Assembly: GCA_903845935.1 (NCBI GenBank)
Contig: CAIMZI010000129.1
Coordinates: forward strand, 1-64,000
Reading direction: 5' to 3'
Length of the DNA stretch: 64,000 nucleotides
Origin: an uncultured beta proteobacterium
GTDB lineage: Bacteria; Pseudomonadota; Gammaproteobacteria; Burkholderiales; Burkholderiaceae_C
Positions 19,116-28,781 of the stretch are shown here, one piece after another; position 1 is the stretch's first letter; every line of letters begins with the position of its first letter. The notes under the pieces were generated by a model that saw nothing but the letters and a program-made list of their open reading frames with translations, had not been told where the DNA came from and searched no databases. Position numbers and translations under genes: made by a program.

Positions 19116-19226
19116 GCAGACATCAGGGACTCTTAGTCTCTCACCAGTTGTCTCCTCGGGTCCTTTCGAAACCATCAGGTTCAGGGATCCCTTCAGGGCC
19201 CCGTTGCAAGACGGGGCCTTTTTTTT
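19116..19226 (+). ncRNA. Candidate small structured RNA ending in a strong terminator
   Basis: About 110 bases after GATAAT (19110-19115, a possible -10) can fold into several stems: GGGACT/AGTCTC, GGGTCC/GGATCC enclosing AACC/GGTT, and finally the terminator. No coding frame is convincing. It could be an independent sRNA or the structured 3' end of the phaP transcript. No -35 match to consensus is seen, which lowers confidence. It does not match a family I recognise. Confidence 0.4.
19197..19226 (+). terminator. Rho-independent terminator
   Basis: The 8-bp GC-rich stem GGCCCCGT / ACGGGGCC with loop TGCAAG is followed by T8. It ends plus-strand transcription from phaP or from the candidate small RNA, just before the convergent patatin gene. 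Confidence 0.92.
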
Positions 19227-19227
19227 G

Positions 19228-20136
19228 CTAGCGCAAGGCTGATTTGGCAGCGATGGCTGCGCGCAGTTGCGGCAGTGCCAGCAGCATGGCCTGGCGCCCG
19301 GCCTCGATGGACCGCCTGCGGGCGCCAAAGTCAGCGCTGGATATGCCGGTCAAGACCGGGCGCACCACCACATCGGCGTCGCGGAGCTCCAAGCTATTGA
19401 TGCTCTTGCCCATGATTGTGAAGGTCTGCAGCAGAATGTCCAGGGTTCCACCGGCCAGATTGCCGTCGGGAGGACTGGATATATCGACGGCAATCACCAA
19501 CTCTGCACCCATCTTGCGGGCGGCCCGCACCGGGACCGGGGACACCAGTCCACCATCCACGTAGTCGTGGCCGGAAATTTTGACCGGCTGAAAGATGGCC
19601 GGAACAGCACTTGAAGCACGCACCGCCGTGCCCGTGTCGCCGCGCTGGAACAAGGTGTCGGAGCCACTATTTAGGTCGGTGGCCACAATGCCCAGGGGCA
19701 AGGGCATGTTTTCGATCAGCCGCGAGTTGACCTGTGCATTGACGTAGCGCGCCAGCGCTTCACCGCGCAAGGCACCCCGGCTAAAAATCTGCAGACTCCA
19801 ATCGGCAATGGCCGCCTCGTCCATGGTCTCGGCCACCTGTTGCAACTGGGCGCCGCTCTTGCCGCTGGCATAAATGGCGGCTACCAGGCTGCCGGCCGAG
19901 GTGCCGGCCACTAGGCTGGGCCGGATACCGGCTTCTTCGAGTACCTGGATCACGCCCACATGGGCAAAACCTCGCGCGGCACCGCCGCCCAGCGCCAGCC
20001 CAATGCGCGGGGGCACTTTGGCGGAGGGAGTAGGTGCTGGCAAAATCGGTGTGGAGGGCGTACCAGGCGGTGCGGCACAGCCCGCCAGCAGCAGGGCCAG
20101 CAGGCCGGGAAGAATGCAGACGCGAAGAAGATTCAT
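19228..20136 (-). CDS. Patatin-like phospholipase, lipoprotein
   Basis: From the ATG at 20136 (MNLLRVCILPGLLALLLAGC) the product has a lipoprotein signal with lipobox LAGC, giving 302 residues; an ATG 13 codons upstream would push the signal inward. The patatin core is intact: oxyanion loop GGGAARGFAHVG, nucleophile GTSAGS, and the catalytic aspartate in VDGGLVSPVPV. It should be a membrane-anchored serine acyl hydrolase on the periplasmic side. It resembles RssA/NTE-type proteins in overall layout. It follows the clpA terminator and probably has its own promoter. Confidence 0.9.
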   Translation of the reverse strand: MNLLRVCILPGLLALLLAGCAAPPGTPSTPILPAPTPSAKVPPRIGLALGGGAARGFAHVGVIQVLEEAGIRPSLVAGTSAGSLVAAIYASGKSGAQLQQVAETMDEAAIADWSLQIFSRGALRGEALARYVNAQVNSRLIENMPLPLGIVATDLNSGSDTLFQRGDTGTAVRASSAVPAIFQPVKISGHDYVDGGLVSPVPVRAARKMGAELVIAVDISSPPDGNLAGGTLDILLQTFTIMGKSINSLELRDADVVVRPVLTGISSADFGARRRSIEAGRQAMLLALPQLRAAIAAKSALR

Positions 20137-20190
20137 ATCGTTCAAAGGCAGCCCAACTCCAAGCGGTTTTGGCATCAGGCGCGTGGGGAT

Positions 20191-20227
20191 AAAAAAACAA
20201 GGGCCCAGTTCAAACCGAACTGAGCCC
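20191..20227 (-). terminator. Terminator of the clpS-clpA unit
   Basis: On the minus strand GGGCTCAGTTC pairs with GAACTGGGCCC (one G-U pair, 5-base loop) and is followed by TTGTTTTTTT. It lies 23 bases after the clpA stop. Confidence 0.9.
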
Positions 20228-20249
20228 CGATCGGCAACAGCGCTAAGGC

Positions 20250-22571
20250 TTAACCGGCGGTCGCCTCTTCCGGCTTGGATTTGCCTTCCTTCTTGGGCAA
20301 GGGCTGGATGTCGAGCAGCACCTCGGTCTTGCTTTCATCCTTGTCGTCCAGATCCACCGTCAGACGGCCACCGTCGGTCAGGCGACCAAACAGCAACTCG
20401 TCGGCGAGGGCACGGCGAATCGTGTCCTGAATCAGGCGCTGCATGGGGCGCGCACCCATCAGCGGATCGAAGCCCTTCTTGGCCAGGTGCTTGCGCAGCT
20501 TGTCGGTAAAGGTGACATCGACCTTCTTCTCGGCCAATTGGGTCTCCAACTGCAGCAGGAACTTGTCGACCACGCGCAGGATCACATTTTCGTCAAGCGC
20601 CTTGAAGCTCACCAAGGCATCCAGACGGTTGCGGAACTCCGGCGTAAACAGGCGCTTGATGTCGGCCATCTCGTCGCCAGACTCGCGCGGGTTGGTAAAG
20701 CCGATGGTGGCCTTGTTCATGGTCTCGGCTCCGGCATTCGTCGTCATGATGATGATGACGTTGCGGAAGTCGGCCTTGCGCCCATTGTTGTCGGTCAGCG
20801 TGCCGTGGTCCATCACCTGCAGCAGCACGTTGAAGATGTCCGGGTGGGCCTTCTCGATTTCATCCAGCAAGAGCACGCAATGCGGCTTCTTGGTGATGGC
20901 CTCGGTCAGCAAACCACCCTGATCAAAACCGACATAACCCGGAGGTGCGCCGATCAGGCGGCTGACCGCATGGCGCTCCATGTATTCGCTCATGTCAAAG
21001 CGAATTAGGTCAATGCCCATGATGTAGGCGAGCTGCTTGGCGGCCTCTGTCTTGCCGACACCGGTGGGGCCGCTGAACAGGAAAGAGCCGATCGGCTTGT
21101 CGCCCTTGCCTAGGCCCGAGCGCGCCATCTTGACGGCCGATGCCAGCACGTCAATCGCCTTGTCCTGGCCGAACACCACGTTGCGCAGATCGCGCTCCAG
21201 TGTGCGCAGCTTGCCGCGGTCGTCGTTCGATACATTGGCCGCTGGAATGCGCGCAATCTTGGCGACAATCTCTTCGACCTCGGACTTGGTGATAGTCTTC
21301 TTGCGCTTGCTGGCCGGCAGAATGCGCTGGGCCGCACCGGCCTCATCGATCACGTCAATCGCCTTGTCGGGCAGATGGCGGTCGTTGATGTACTTGGCGC
21401 TGAGTTCGGCCGCAGCCTGCAGGGCGGCCACCGCGTACTTGACACCGTGATGCTCTTCAAAGCGGGATTTGAGGCCCTTGAGAATTTCAACGGTTTGCTC
21501 GACCGTGGGCTCGACCACATCCACCTTCTGGAAGCGGCGCGACAGGGCCGCGTCTTTCTCGAAGATGCCGCGGTATTCGGTAAAGGTGGTGGCACCGATA
21601 CACTTGAGCTGGCCCGAGCTCAGACCCGGCTTGAGCAAATTGGACGCATCCAGCGTGCCGCCGGATGCCGCACCGGCACCGATCAGTGTGTGAATTTCGT
21701 CAATGAAGAGCACGCCGTTGGGCTTGTCCTTCAAGGCCTTGAGCACGCCCTTGAGACGCTGCTCGAAGTCGCCGCGGTACTTGGTGCCGGCCAGCAACGC
21801 GCCCATGTCAAGGGAATAAACCACGGCCTCGGCCAGGATGTCGGGCACATCTTTTTGCGTGATGCGCCAGGCCAGACCCTCGGCAATCGCGGTCTTGCCG
21901 ACACCGGCCTCGCCCACCAGCAGCGGGTTGTTTTTGCGGCGGCGGCACAGGATTTGAATCACGCGCTCGACCTCGTACTCGCGGCCGATCAGCGGATCGA
22001 TCTTGCCGTCCTTGGCCAGCTGGTTCAGGTTGACGGTGTACTGCTCCAGCGGCGAGGACTTCTCGTTCTTTTCGCTGCCGCCCTCCTCGGCCTCGCCGGT
22101 CGACTCATGGGCCTTGGCGGGTTCGGGGGGATCGTTTTTCTTAATGCCGTGGGCAATGAAATTGACCACGTCCAGGCGCGTCACGCCCTGCTGGTGCAGG
22201 TAGTAGACGGCGTGCGAGTCCTTCTCGCCAAAGATGGCGACCAGCACATTGGCGCCTGTCACTTCCTTCTTACCGCTGCCGGTGCTTTGCACATGCATGA
22301 TGGCGCGCTGGATGACGCGCTGAAAACCCAGGGTGGGCTGGGTATCGACCTCGTCGCTACCGGCCACTTGGGGCGTGTTGTCCTTGATAAAGTTGGCCAG
22401 CGATTTGCGCAGGTCATCGATATTGGCCGAACAGGCGCGCAGCACTTCGGCAGCGCTGGGGTTATCAAGCAAAGCCAATAGCAAATGCTCCACGGTAATG
22501 AATTCGTGGCGTTGCTGACGCGCCTCCACGAACGCCATGTGCAGGCTAACTTCCAATTCTTGGGCAATCAT
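20250..22571 (-). CDS. clpA: ATP-dependent Clp protease ATP-binding subunit ClpA
   Basis: ClpA is the hexameric AAA+ unfoldase that feeds ClpP. The 773 residues contain the Clp N-domain repeats (about 1-145, the ClpS docking site), a charged linker, AAA-1 with Walker [10 protein letters not shown] and Walker [10 protein letters not shown], and AAA-2 with GPTGVGKTE and [13 protein letters not shown]. There is no ClpB-type middle coiled coil. IGF (TIGFTN), the ClpP-binding loop tripeptide, is present. clpS lies 87 bases upstream on the same strand, the usual pairing. Confidence 0.97.
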   Translation of the reverse strand: MIAQELEVSLHMAFVEARQQRHEFITVEHLLLALLDNPSAAEVLRACSANIDDLRKSLANFIKDNTPQVAGSDEVDTQPTLGFQRVIQRAIMHVQSTGSGKKEVTGANVLVAIFGEKDSHAVYYLHQQGVTRLDVVNFIAHGIKKNDPPEPAKAHESTGEAEEGGSEKNEKSSPLEQYTVNLNQLAKDGKIDPLIGREYEVERVIQILCRRRKNNPLLVGEAGVGKTAIAEGLAWRITQKDVPDILAEAVVYSLDMGALLAGTKYRGDFEQRLKGVLKALKDKPNGVLFIDEIHTLIGAGAASGGTLDASNLLKPGLSSGQLKCIGATTFTEYRGIFEKDAALSRRFQKVDVVEPTVEQTVEILKGLKSRFEEHHGVKYAVAALQAAAELSAKYINDRHLPDKAIDVIDEAGAAQRILPASKRKKTITKSEVEEIVAKIARIPAANVSNDDRGKLRTLERDLRNVVFGQDKAIDVLASAVKMARSGLGKGDKPIGSFLFSGPTGVGKTEAAKQLAYIMGIDLIRFDMSEYMERHAVSRLIGAPPGYVGFDQGGLLTEAITKKPHCVLLLDEIEKAHPDIFNVLLQVMDHGTLTDNNGRKADFRNVIIIMTTNAGAETMNKATIGFTNPRESGDEMADIKRLFTPEFRNRLDALVSFKALDENVILRVVDKFLLQLETQLAEKKVDVTFTDKLRKHLAKKGFDPLMGARPMQRLIQDTIRRALADELLFGRLTDGGRLTVDLDDKDESKTEVLLDIQPLPKKEGKSKPEEATAG

Positions 22572-22658
22572 GTGGTTTCCTTTGCCTTGCGTTGATGATT
22601 AACTGTAAACCGTTTTGAAACACAGCGTGGTGCGGCTGTGCTTCTTCTCAAAATCTTC

Positions 22659-23021
22659 TCAAAATTCAACCGGCTCGCTCACGCATTGAAGCGGATGCCC
22701 GGCCTTGTGCGCCGCGTCCTGCACCTGATCCACCTTGGTGGCTGCCACGTCCTTCGAATACACGCCGCATACGCCCTTGCCGTCGAGATGGATCTTCAGC
22801 ATGATGGCGGTTGCCGCCTCAAGGTCCTTGCCGAAAAACTCCTGTATCACCACCACCACAAATTCCATGGGCGTGTAGTCGTCATTGAGCATGACCACCT
22901 GGTACAGCCCCGGGGGCTTCACCTTCAAGGGAACGCGTTCGAGTACTACGGAGCCGCCCTCGTCCCGGTCGGGCACCCGCACAGGGTTTGGGGGTTGGTT
23001 TTCGGGTTTTTTGGTCGCCAT
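22659..23021 (-). CDS. clpS: ClpAP adaptor ClpS
   Basis: ClpS delivers N-end-rule substrates to ClpA. The ATG at 23021 ([11 protein letters not shown]) gives 120 residues with the usual disordered N-terminal tail; the frame is open 23 codons further. The core carries the substrate-pocket and ClpA-contact motifs [13 protein letters not shown] (here [14 protein letters not shown]) and [15 protein letters not shown]. Its position directly before clpA supports the call. Confidence 0.96.
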   Translation of the reverse strand: MATKKPENQPPNPVRVPDRDEGGSVVLERVPLKVKPPGLYQVVMLNDDYTPMEFVVVVIQEFFGKDLEAATAIMLKIHLDGKGVCGVYSKDVAATKVDQVQDAAHKAGHPLQCVSEPVEF

Positions 23022-23105
23022 GGCTTCCATTCTATCGGTCACCTCAAAACACTGCATCGCTCCAACGATCTGGTGACGGATCCATGACAATCAAGATGCC
23101 GACGC

Positions 23106-23140
23106 AAAAAAACCGCAGAAGCAGTTTTGCCTGCTGCGGT
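23106..23140 (-). terminator. Terminator of icd
   Basis: The minus strand reads ACCGCAGCAGGCA, a short loop, then TGCTTCTGCGGT followed by TTTTTTT, giving a stem of about 12 bp with one mismatch. It lies some 50 bases past the icd stop and upstream of clpS. Confidence 0.88.
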
Positions 23141-23191
23141 CTGAGGGATCAAGTTGCTGCAAACCTGTCGCAAGGCGACAGCAGAGCTGGT

Positions 23192-24451
23192 TTACATGTG
23201 CTCGATCAGGACATTGCCAAAGCCTGAGCAACTGACCTGGGTCGCGCCCACCATCAGCCTAGCGAAGTCAAAGGGCACACGCTTACTATGGATCGCCTTT
23301 TTCATGGCGCTGATGATCAGATCGGCAGCCGCCGTCCAGCCCATGTGGCGCAGCATCATCTCGGCAGCCAGGATTGCGGAGCCTGGATTCGCATAGTCCA
23401 GCCCGGCATGTTTGGGCGCCGTGCCGTGGGTGGCTTCAAACATGGCCACGGTATCACTCAGGTTGCCACCGGGCGCAATGCCGCTACCACCGACCTGGGC
23501 CGCCAGCGCGTCGGAGATGTAGTCGCCGTTCAGATTGAGCGTGGCAATCACGCTGAACTCTGCCGGGCGCTGCAAAATTTGCTGCAGGAAGAAGTCGGTG
23601 TCGCTGTCCTTGATGGTGATGTCGCGCCCGTTGCGTGGATTTTTAAACTTGCACCGTGGGCCGCCATCAATCAGCTGGGCACCGAACTCCTTTTGTGCCA
23701 AGGCATAGCCCCAGTCCCGAAAGCTGCCCTCGGTGAACCTCATGATGGCGCCCTTGTGCACCAGGGTGACATTGGGCTTGTCGTTGTCTATGGCGTACTG
23801 GATGGCTTTGCGCACCAGGCGCTCTGTACCTTCGCGCGACACCGGCTTGATGCCGATGCCGCTGGTGCTTGGGAAACGAATGTTGCGCACACCAAATTCA
23901 TCCTGCAAAAACGCGATGAGCTTTTTGGCCTGCTCGCTCTCGGCTTCGAACTCGATGCCGGCATAAATGTCTTCCGAGTTCTCGCGGAAGATCACCATCT
24001 GGGTCTTGTGCGGCTCCTTGAGCGGGCTGGGCACGCCGTCAAAATATTGGATCGGCCGCAGGCAGGCATACAGGTCCAGTTCCTGGCGCAGGGCCACATT
24101 GAGCGAGCGGATGTTGCCGCCCACCGGCGTGGTCAGCGGGCCCTTGATGGACACCAGATAGTCGCGCACGGCCTGCAGGGTTTCGTCGGGCAACCAGACG
24201 CCGGGACCATAGACGCGGACGGCTTTTTCACCGGCAAACACTTCCATCCAGTGGATTTTCTTGGCTCCAGCGTAGGCCTTGGCGACCGCCGCATCCACTA
24301 CCTTGAGCATCACCGGCGTGATGTCCAGGCCCGTGCCGTCACCCTCGATATACGCAATGATGGGCTGGTCCGGCACGTTCAGCGTTTTGTCCGCGTTGAC
24401 GGAGATCTTGCTGCCTTCGGTGGGGATCTGGATGTGCTGGTAGGTGGCCAT
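23192..24451 (-). CDS. icd: NADP-dependent isocitrate dehydrogenase
   Basis: This TCA-cycle enzyme oxidises isocitrate to 2-oxoglutarate. The ATG at 24451 ([15 protein letters not shown]) gives 419 residues, matching E. coli Icd-type dimeric enzymes; the 71 extra upstream codons of the frame have no family similarity. Substrate and regulatory motifs are present: [15 protein letters not shown] (with the serine phosphorylated by AceK in enteric bacteria), [19 protein letters not shown], and GTAPKHAG near the C-terminus. It is divergent from the DUF192 gene and monocistronic with its own terminator. Confidence 0.96.
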   Translation of the reverse strand: MATYQHIQIPTEGSKISVNADKTLNVPDQPIIAYIEGDGTGLDITPVMLKVVDAAVAKAYAGAKKIHWMEVFAGEKAVRVYGPGVWLPDETLQAVRDYLVSIKGPLTTPVGGNIRSLNVALRQELDLYACLRPIQYFDGVPSPLKEPHKTQMVIFRENSEDIYAGIEFEAESEQAKKLIAFLQDEFGVRNIRFPSTSGIGIKPVSREGTERLVRKAIQYAIDNDKPNVTLVHKGAIMRFTEGSFRDWGYALAQKEFGAQLIDGGPRCKFKNPRNGRDITIKDSDTDFFLQQILQRPAEFSVIATLNLNGDYISDALAAQVGGSGIAPGGNLSDTVAMFEATHGTAPKHAGLDYANPGSAILAAEMMLRHMGWTAAADLIISAMKKAIHSKRVPFDFARLMVGATQVSCSGFGNVLIEHM

Positions 24452-24542
24452 GAAAACAGGTGGATAAATGAAAATTGGAGCGCATGAAATTTTAGCCCAG
24501 CAGCATGACGCGCTACTTGCGCCTCTCTGACAGAATATAGGC

Positions 24543-24986
24543 ATGAAGAAGCTCACCACCCTATTCTTTGCACTGTGCCTGAGTGCCCTGGCGCTGGCCC
24601 AAGTGCAACCGCAAACCCAGTTGCAACGCATCACCCTTTCCGCCGGCATCCACCAAATGGACATTCAGCTGGCGCTGACACCGGAGCAGCACGAGATCGG
24701 CCTGATGTACCGCACAGAAATGCCGCAGGGAGAAGGCATGTTGTTTGTGTTTCAAACGCCGACCAAGCAGTGCTTCTGGATGAAGAACACCATCCTTGCG
24801 CTCACGGCGGCCTTTATTGCCGACGACGGCAGCATCGTCAATCTGGAGGACATGAAGCCCCAGACCACCGATTCGCACTGTTCGCTCAAACCCGTGCGCT
24901 ACGTGCTGGAAATGAACCAGGGTTGGTTCACCAGAAAGGGCATCAAGCCCGGCTCCAAGCTCTCCGGTCGGCCCTTTAGCAATTGA
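24543..24986 (+). CDS. DUF192 family exported protein
   Basis: The 147-residue protein starts with a clear signal peptide ([19 protein letters not shown], cut before QVQ). The rest is one DUF192 domain with the conserved stretches [33 protein letters not shown] and [11 protein letters not shown]. The family is widespread and often periplasmic; its biochemical role is not established. It is separated from the convergent ackA stop by seven bases. Confidence 0.88.
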   Translation: MKKLTTLFFALCLSALALAQVQPQTQLQRITLSAGIHQMDIQLALTPEQHEIGLMYRTEMPQGEGMLFVFQTPTKQCFWMKNTILALTAAFIADDGSIVNLEDMKPQTTDSHCSLKPVRYVLEMNQGWFTRKGIKPGSKLSGRPFSN

Positions 24987-24993
24987 GGACCCG

Positions 24994-26202
24994 CTACTGG
25001 GCAAGCAGCAGACGGGCCGCCTCGCGTGCTGCCACCCGGCCCTCGTCGGTGGGTATCACCCAGACTTCGACCGGACTTGCGGCCAGGTGAATCGCCATGG
25101 GCCTGTCACCCGTGGCCTGTTCATTGAGTGCCTGGTCCAGCGCCACGCCCAGATAGGACAGGCCGAAGCAGGCCCGCTCCCGCAGCACAGCATCATGCTC
25201 GCCAATGCCGCCGGTGAAGGCCAGCGCATCCAGCCCGCCCAGGCAGGCAATCAAGGCACCGGACTCGCGCAGCAGCCGGCGGGTAAACAACGCAATCGCC
25301 TGCTGCGCCGCCGGGCTGGCGTCCCCGCGCAACTGCCGCATGTCGGCCGATATGCCCGACACGCCCAGCAGACCGCTTTGGCTGTACAGCAGCTTCTGTA
25401 TGCGGTCATGGTCCCAGCCCTGTTCCAGCAAATACAGCAGCACGCCGGCATCCAGCGCGCCACAGCGCGTGCCCATCATCAAGCCGTCCAGCGCCGAAAA
25501 GCCCATGGTGGTGGCGCGGCTCTGGCCATCGGTGGCGGCGCACAGACTGGCGCCATTGCCCAAATGGGCCATCAACACGCGGCCATTGGCACGCGCACTC
25601 AGGCCCTGCAGCGTGGACATCACATACTGATAGGAAAGACCGTGAAAACCATAGCGGCGTATGCCCTGTGCGCTAAGGGCTTGGGGCAGCGCAAAGGCGT
25701 AGTCCACCTCGGCCATGGTGGCGTGGTACGCCGTGTCAAAACAGGCCACCTGCGCAATCCCGGCAAAGGCGGATCGAAAGGCGCGAATGCCCTCCACGTT
25801 GTGCGGCTGGTGCAGCGGTGCAAGCGAATCCAAGGCAGACAGCTGTTGCAGGATGTCATCGGTCACCACCACGCTGGAACGAAACAGCTGCCCGCCATGC
25901 ACCACACGGTGCGCCACGGCCTCGATACGTGGCAGCTCCGGCACCGCAAGCAACAGGCGGCGCAGGCTTTGCAGCGCCTGGGAAAACGGATCCTTGACGG
26001 CAACATAGTCGGTATCCCCAACAGGCAATAGCGGCTTGCGCTCTGAGTGGCCCTGGAATTTCCAGCCCATTTCCGGTATTCCACCGGGCTCCAGGCCCTG
26101 GATAGTGCCGCTGAGCACGCTGGGCTGCACCTGGCCCAGCTCCAGCGGATACATGGAAAACTTGAGCGACGACGAGCCCGCATTGACGGCAAGTATGGCC
26201 AT
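24994..26202 (-). CDS. ackA: Acetate kinase (acetate/propionate family)
   Basis: AckA interconverts acetyl phosphate and ADP with acetate and ATP. The 402 residues begin with the ASKHA phosphate-1 motif (LAVNAGSSSLKF) and carry RVVHGG, FDTAYHATM, RYGFHGLSYQYV and the adenosine-site GGIGEH. The length is normal. It lies 49 bases after the MaoC-Pta fusion gene on the same strand, so the two steps of acyl-CoA to acyl phosphate to carboxylate plus ATP are co-encoded. Confidence 0.96.
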   Translation of the reverse strand: MAILAVNAGSSSLKFSMYPLELGQVQPSVLSGTIQGLEPGGIPEMGWKFQGHSERKPLLPVGDTDYVAVKDPFSQALQSLRRLLLAVPELPRIEAVAHRVVHGGQLFRSSVVVTDDILQQLSALDSLAPLHQPHNVEGIRAFRSAFAGIAQVACFDTAYHATMAEVDYAFALPQALSAQGIRRYGFHGLSYQYVMSTLQGLSARANGRVLMAHLGNGASLCAATDGQSRATTMGFSALDGLMMGTRCGALDAGVLLYLLEQGWDHDRIQKLLYSQSGLLGVSGISADMRQLRGDASPAAQQAIALFTRRLLRESGALIACLGGLDALAFTGGIGEHDAVLRERACFGLSYLGVALDQALNEQATGDRPMAIHLAASPVEVWVIPTDEGRVAAREAARLLLAQ

Positions 26203-26251
26203 GGCAAGTTCCTTTGGATGAAGGTCTTTCTAAGCTGTATTGAAGGTCTTG

Positions 26252-27661
26252 CTAAAGCGTGCGCGGATGGGTGCGCCGTGCGGCGTGTGCCGCCAGCTTG
26301 GCCAGAAGGGCCGAGGCGACCCGGTTCATGGGGCCATCGGCGCGACTGGTCAGGGCAATCGGTACGCGGGCACCCAGCACCAGGCCGGAGCCGGAAGCAC
26401 CCGCCAGATATTCCAGCTGCTTGGCCAGCATATTGCCGCTTTCCAGATCCGGCACAGCCAGGATGTCGGCATCACCCGACACCGCCGACACAATGCCCTT
26501 GATCTGGGCGGCAGTGTGCGAAATGGCATTGTCAAAGGCCAATGGGCCGTCCAGGATGCCGCCCTTGATCTGGCCGCGCTCGGCCATCTTGCACAGGGCT
26601 GCGGCGTCCAGGGTGGAAGGCATGTCCGGGTTGACGGTTTCCACCGCCGCAAGAATCGCCACCTTGGGCACGGCCACACCCAAAATGCGCGAGAAATCAA
26701 TCGCGTTCTGGACGATGTCGAGCTTCTCCTTCAGGCTCGGATTGATGTTCAGCGCGGCATCGGTAATCAGCAGCGGCTTGGGATAGAGCGGAATGTCAAA
26801 GCGAAACACATGGGACATGCGCCGTCCGGTGCGCAGTGCGGGCTGCTTGAGCACCGCATGGATCAGCTCGTCGGTATGCAGGCTGCCCTTCATCAGCACC
26901 TCCACCTCGGCGCTGGCAGCCATTGCCGCAGCCCGCTCTGCCGCCTCGTGGCTGTGCCCCACATGAATGAGTTCGACGCCGCGCAGATCCAAACCGTTTT
27001 CCTCGGCCAGCTGGCGCATGCGCTGCTCCGGGCCAATCAGCAGCGGAACAATCAGGCCGTAACGGGCCGCATCCAGCGCGCCGCAAAGCGACTCCCGATC
27101 ACAGGGATGGACCACGGCGCAACGCACGGCCTCCAGCTTGTCACCCTTGGCCAATAGAGCCTTGAAACGAGCCTCCGGATCCAGCAACTGAATCTGGGGC
27201 GCAGCCACCTTGGGCAGGCGCAGCTTCTCGGGCGGCGCCTTGACACCGGCCGTGCCGCTCAGCACCAGCTCGCCGCGCTGGTTGACCACGCTGCAATCAA
27301 ACTCCACGCGCTGGCGCTCGGCCACCAACTTGGTAACGGTGGCCGTGACCACCAGCGTGTCGCCCACCCGTATCGGATTGACAAAATGCAGTACCTGGTC
27401 CAGGTAGACGGTTCCGGCCCCCGGAAACTGGTTGCCCAACAGTGCCGAAATCAGCGCCCCACCCCACATGCCGTGGGCAATCACCCCTTGAAAGGGAGAA
27501 TCCGTCGCATATTCACTATTCAGGTGAGACGGATTGGTGTCGCCCGATACCGCCGCAAAGGCATAAATATCTTCCAGCGTCAGGGTACGCAGCAAACGCG
27601 CACTCTGCCCCGTTGAAATTTCGTCGAACGTGGCGTTTTCAATAAACTCGGTGGCAGTCAT
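26252..27661 (-). CDS. Bifunctional MaoC-type enoyl-CoA hydratase / phosphate acyltransferase
   Basis: From the ATG at 27661 (MTATEFIENATFDE) the product has 469 residues. Residues 10-140 are a MaoC hot-dog domain with the (R)-hydratase motif AFAAVSGDTNPSHL (D41 and H46 catalytic in the family). Residues about 160-469 are a phosphate acetyl/butyryltransferase domain (HPCDRESLCGALDAA, then GILDGPLAFDNAIS). The fusion can plausibly hydrate an enoyl-CoA and convert acyl-CoA to acyl phosphate. With ackA downstream it forms a short acyl-CoA to ATP route, and the (R)-3-hydroxyacyl-CoA product type links it to PHA metabolism (inference). Confidence 0.92.
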   Translation of the reverse strand: MTATEFIENATFDEISTGQSARLLRTLTLEDIYAFAAVSGDTNPSHLNSEYATDSPFQGVIAHGMWGGALISALLGNQFPGAGTVYLDQVLHFVNPIRVGDTLVVTATVTKLVAERQRVEFDCSVVNQRGELVLSGTAGVKAPPEKLRLPKVAAPQIQLLDPEARFKALLAKGDKLEAVRCAVVHPCDRESLCGALDAARYGLIVPLLIGPEQRMRQLAEENGLDLRGVELIHVGHSHEAAERAAAMAASAEVEVLMKGSLHTDELIHAVLKQPALRTGRRMSHVFRFDIPLYPKPLLITDAALNINPSLKEKLDIVQNAIDFSRILGVAVPKVAILAAVETVNPDMPSTLDAAALCKMAERGQIKGGILDGPLAFDNAISHTAAQIKGIVSAVSGDADILAVPDLESGNMLAKQLEYLAGASGSGLVLGARVPIALTSRADGPMNRVASALLAKLAAHAARRTHPRTL

Positions 27662-27771
27662 GGTTGAACGCGTTGAGGTGAGTGTTCGTATCCTGTGGGC
27701 CTGTCGACGTCCGGTCATGATACGGGAATTAAACACTTATTAACACATTCTCAGGCCAATGAAGTGCGCCG

Positions 27772-27785
27772 TGGATGCCAATCAA
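27772..27785 (-). promoter_or_regulatory. FNR/ANR-like box upstream of the maoC-pta and ackA genes
   Basis: The minus strand reads TTGAT-TGGC-ATCCA, nine of ten matches to the FNR consensus TTGATNNNNATCAA. It lies 111 bases before the start codon. A possible -10 (TTAATA, near 27743-27738) would place the box near -46, slightly off the ideal -41.5. Confidence 0.35.
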
Positions 27786-27825
27786 ACCCACGGCCCGGTC
27801 ACCCAGGCCATTAAGTCGGCTTGGC

Positions 27826-28653
27826 TCAGCTCAGCATGTCGTCCAGACCTGCAGTCAGCTCGGCCACCGGTGGCATGTCTTCGGTAAACATCGCCATTGG
27901 CACGGCCAAGCGGCGCGCAACCTCGGCCGGGAAACTGGACACCCACTGCTCGGGCGTGGTCTGCTGGACCGCATGGCGCGCCACCCAGGAACCCATGTGC
28001 ACACAGGCTGCGGCAGGCAAAAAATCGCTGGCCTGCAACGGGTCGGGGACCTGGCGCATGGAGGCAACAATCGGTTGCGGAAAATTCCAGAGTTGCGCCA
28101 ACTCCGCTGCTACGTCCCCATTGTGAAAGCCCAGAATTTCCCGCTCCAGGGCGGCGCGATCCGCATCCAAAACATGTTTGACCTTGTCCAGCGGAAGCAC
28201 CTCCGGCGCAGCTGCCACATGCATTTGCAACTGACCGATGCCGACCATCAGACCCACGGTAAACACCAGATCGGCGTTCACGTCCGCCCTGGCGGCCAGC
28301 CAGCGCGCGACGCTGGCGGAGCACAGGTTATAGCGCCAGAACTGCTGCAGGTCCATGCCCTTGGTATTGCGAAAGGCTGCCGCCATGCCATTGCCCAGCA
28401 CCAGATTGCGCACCATCACAAAGCCCAGCATGTGCAGCGCGTCTTCTACCGTGCCAATGGTGCGCGAAAGGTGAAAGTAGGCCGAATTGGCCAGACGCAG
28501 CAGTTTGGCACTGAGCGCGGGGTCGGCCGAGATTTGGTCGGCAATCTGCTTGAAGGCCACATCGTCGTCGCTGAAACTGGCGATCAGCCTTTGCGTCACT
28601 GCGGGCACGGTGGGCAGCTTATGCGGCTGGTCTAAAAGGCTTTTGATATCCAT
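27826..28653 (-). CDS. HDOD domain-containing protein
   Basis: The 275-residue protein is a single HDOD domain (about 8-205) plus a helical tail. Typical segments are KLPTVPAVTQRL, ISADPALSAKLLRLANSAYF, GTVEDALHMLGF and the later GLMVGIGQLQMHV. HDOD domains resemble HD phosphohydrolases but lack the metal-binding HD pair, and act in signalling (for example chemosensory or c-di-GMP-linked outputs). It lies between the maoC-pta operon and the divergent DUF3141 gene. It is the intact relative of the broken HDOD gene at 7820-8390. Confidence 0.88.
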   Translation of the reverse strand: MDIKSLLDQPHKLPTVPAVTQRLIASFSDDDVAFKQIADQISADPALSAKLLRLANSAYFHLSRTIGTVEDALHMLGFVMVRNLVLGNGMAAAFRNTKGMDLQQFWRYNLCSASVARWLAARADVNADLVFTVGLMVGIGQLQMHVAAAPEVLPLDKVKHVLDADRAALEREILGFHNGDVAAELAQLWNFPQPIVASMRQVPDPLQASDFLPAAACVHMGSWVARHAVQQTTPEQWVSSFPAEVARRLAVPMAMFTEDMPPVAELTAGLDDMLS

Positions 28654-28714
28654 GTGGGCTGCTCCCTGGCGCGATTGATGTGGCTACAGTTTATGCGGAC
28701 CAACCCTTGTGCCC

Positions 28715-28755
28715 TTGCTTCAGATCAAGCGCCCCCCGCATCGCCGTGCTATGGT
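28715..28755 (+). promoter_or_regulatory. FNR/ANR-like box and -10 element ahead of the DUF3141 gene
   Basis: TTGCT-TCAG-ATCAA (28715-28728) matches nine of ten positions of TTGATNNNNATCAA. TATGGT at 28750-28755 would be the -10 and would put transcription start near 28762, so the box centre (28721.5) sits at about -41, the class II activation position. That start site excludes the in-frame ATG at 28758 and supports translation from 28782. Confidence 0.45.
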
Positions 28756-28781
28756 TTATGCAAAATACACAGGGGACTTTT

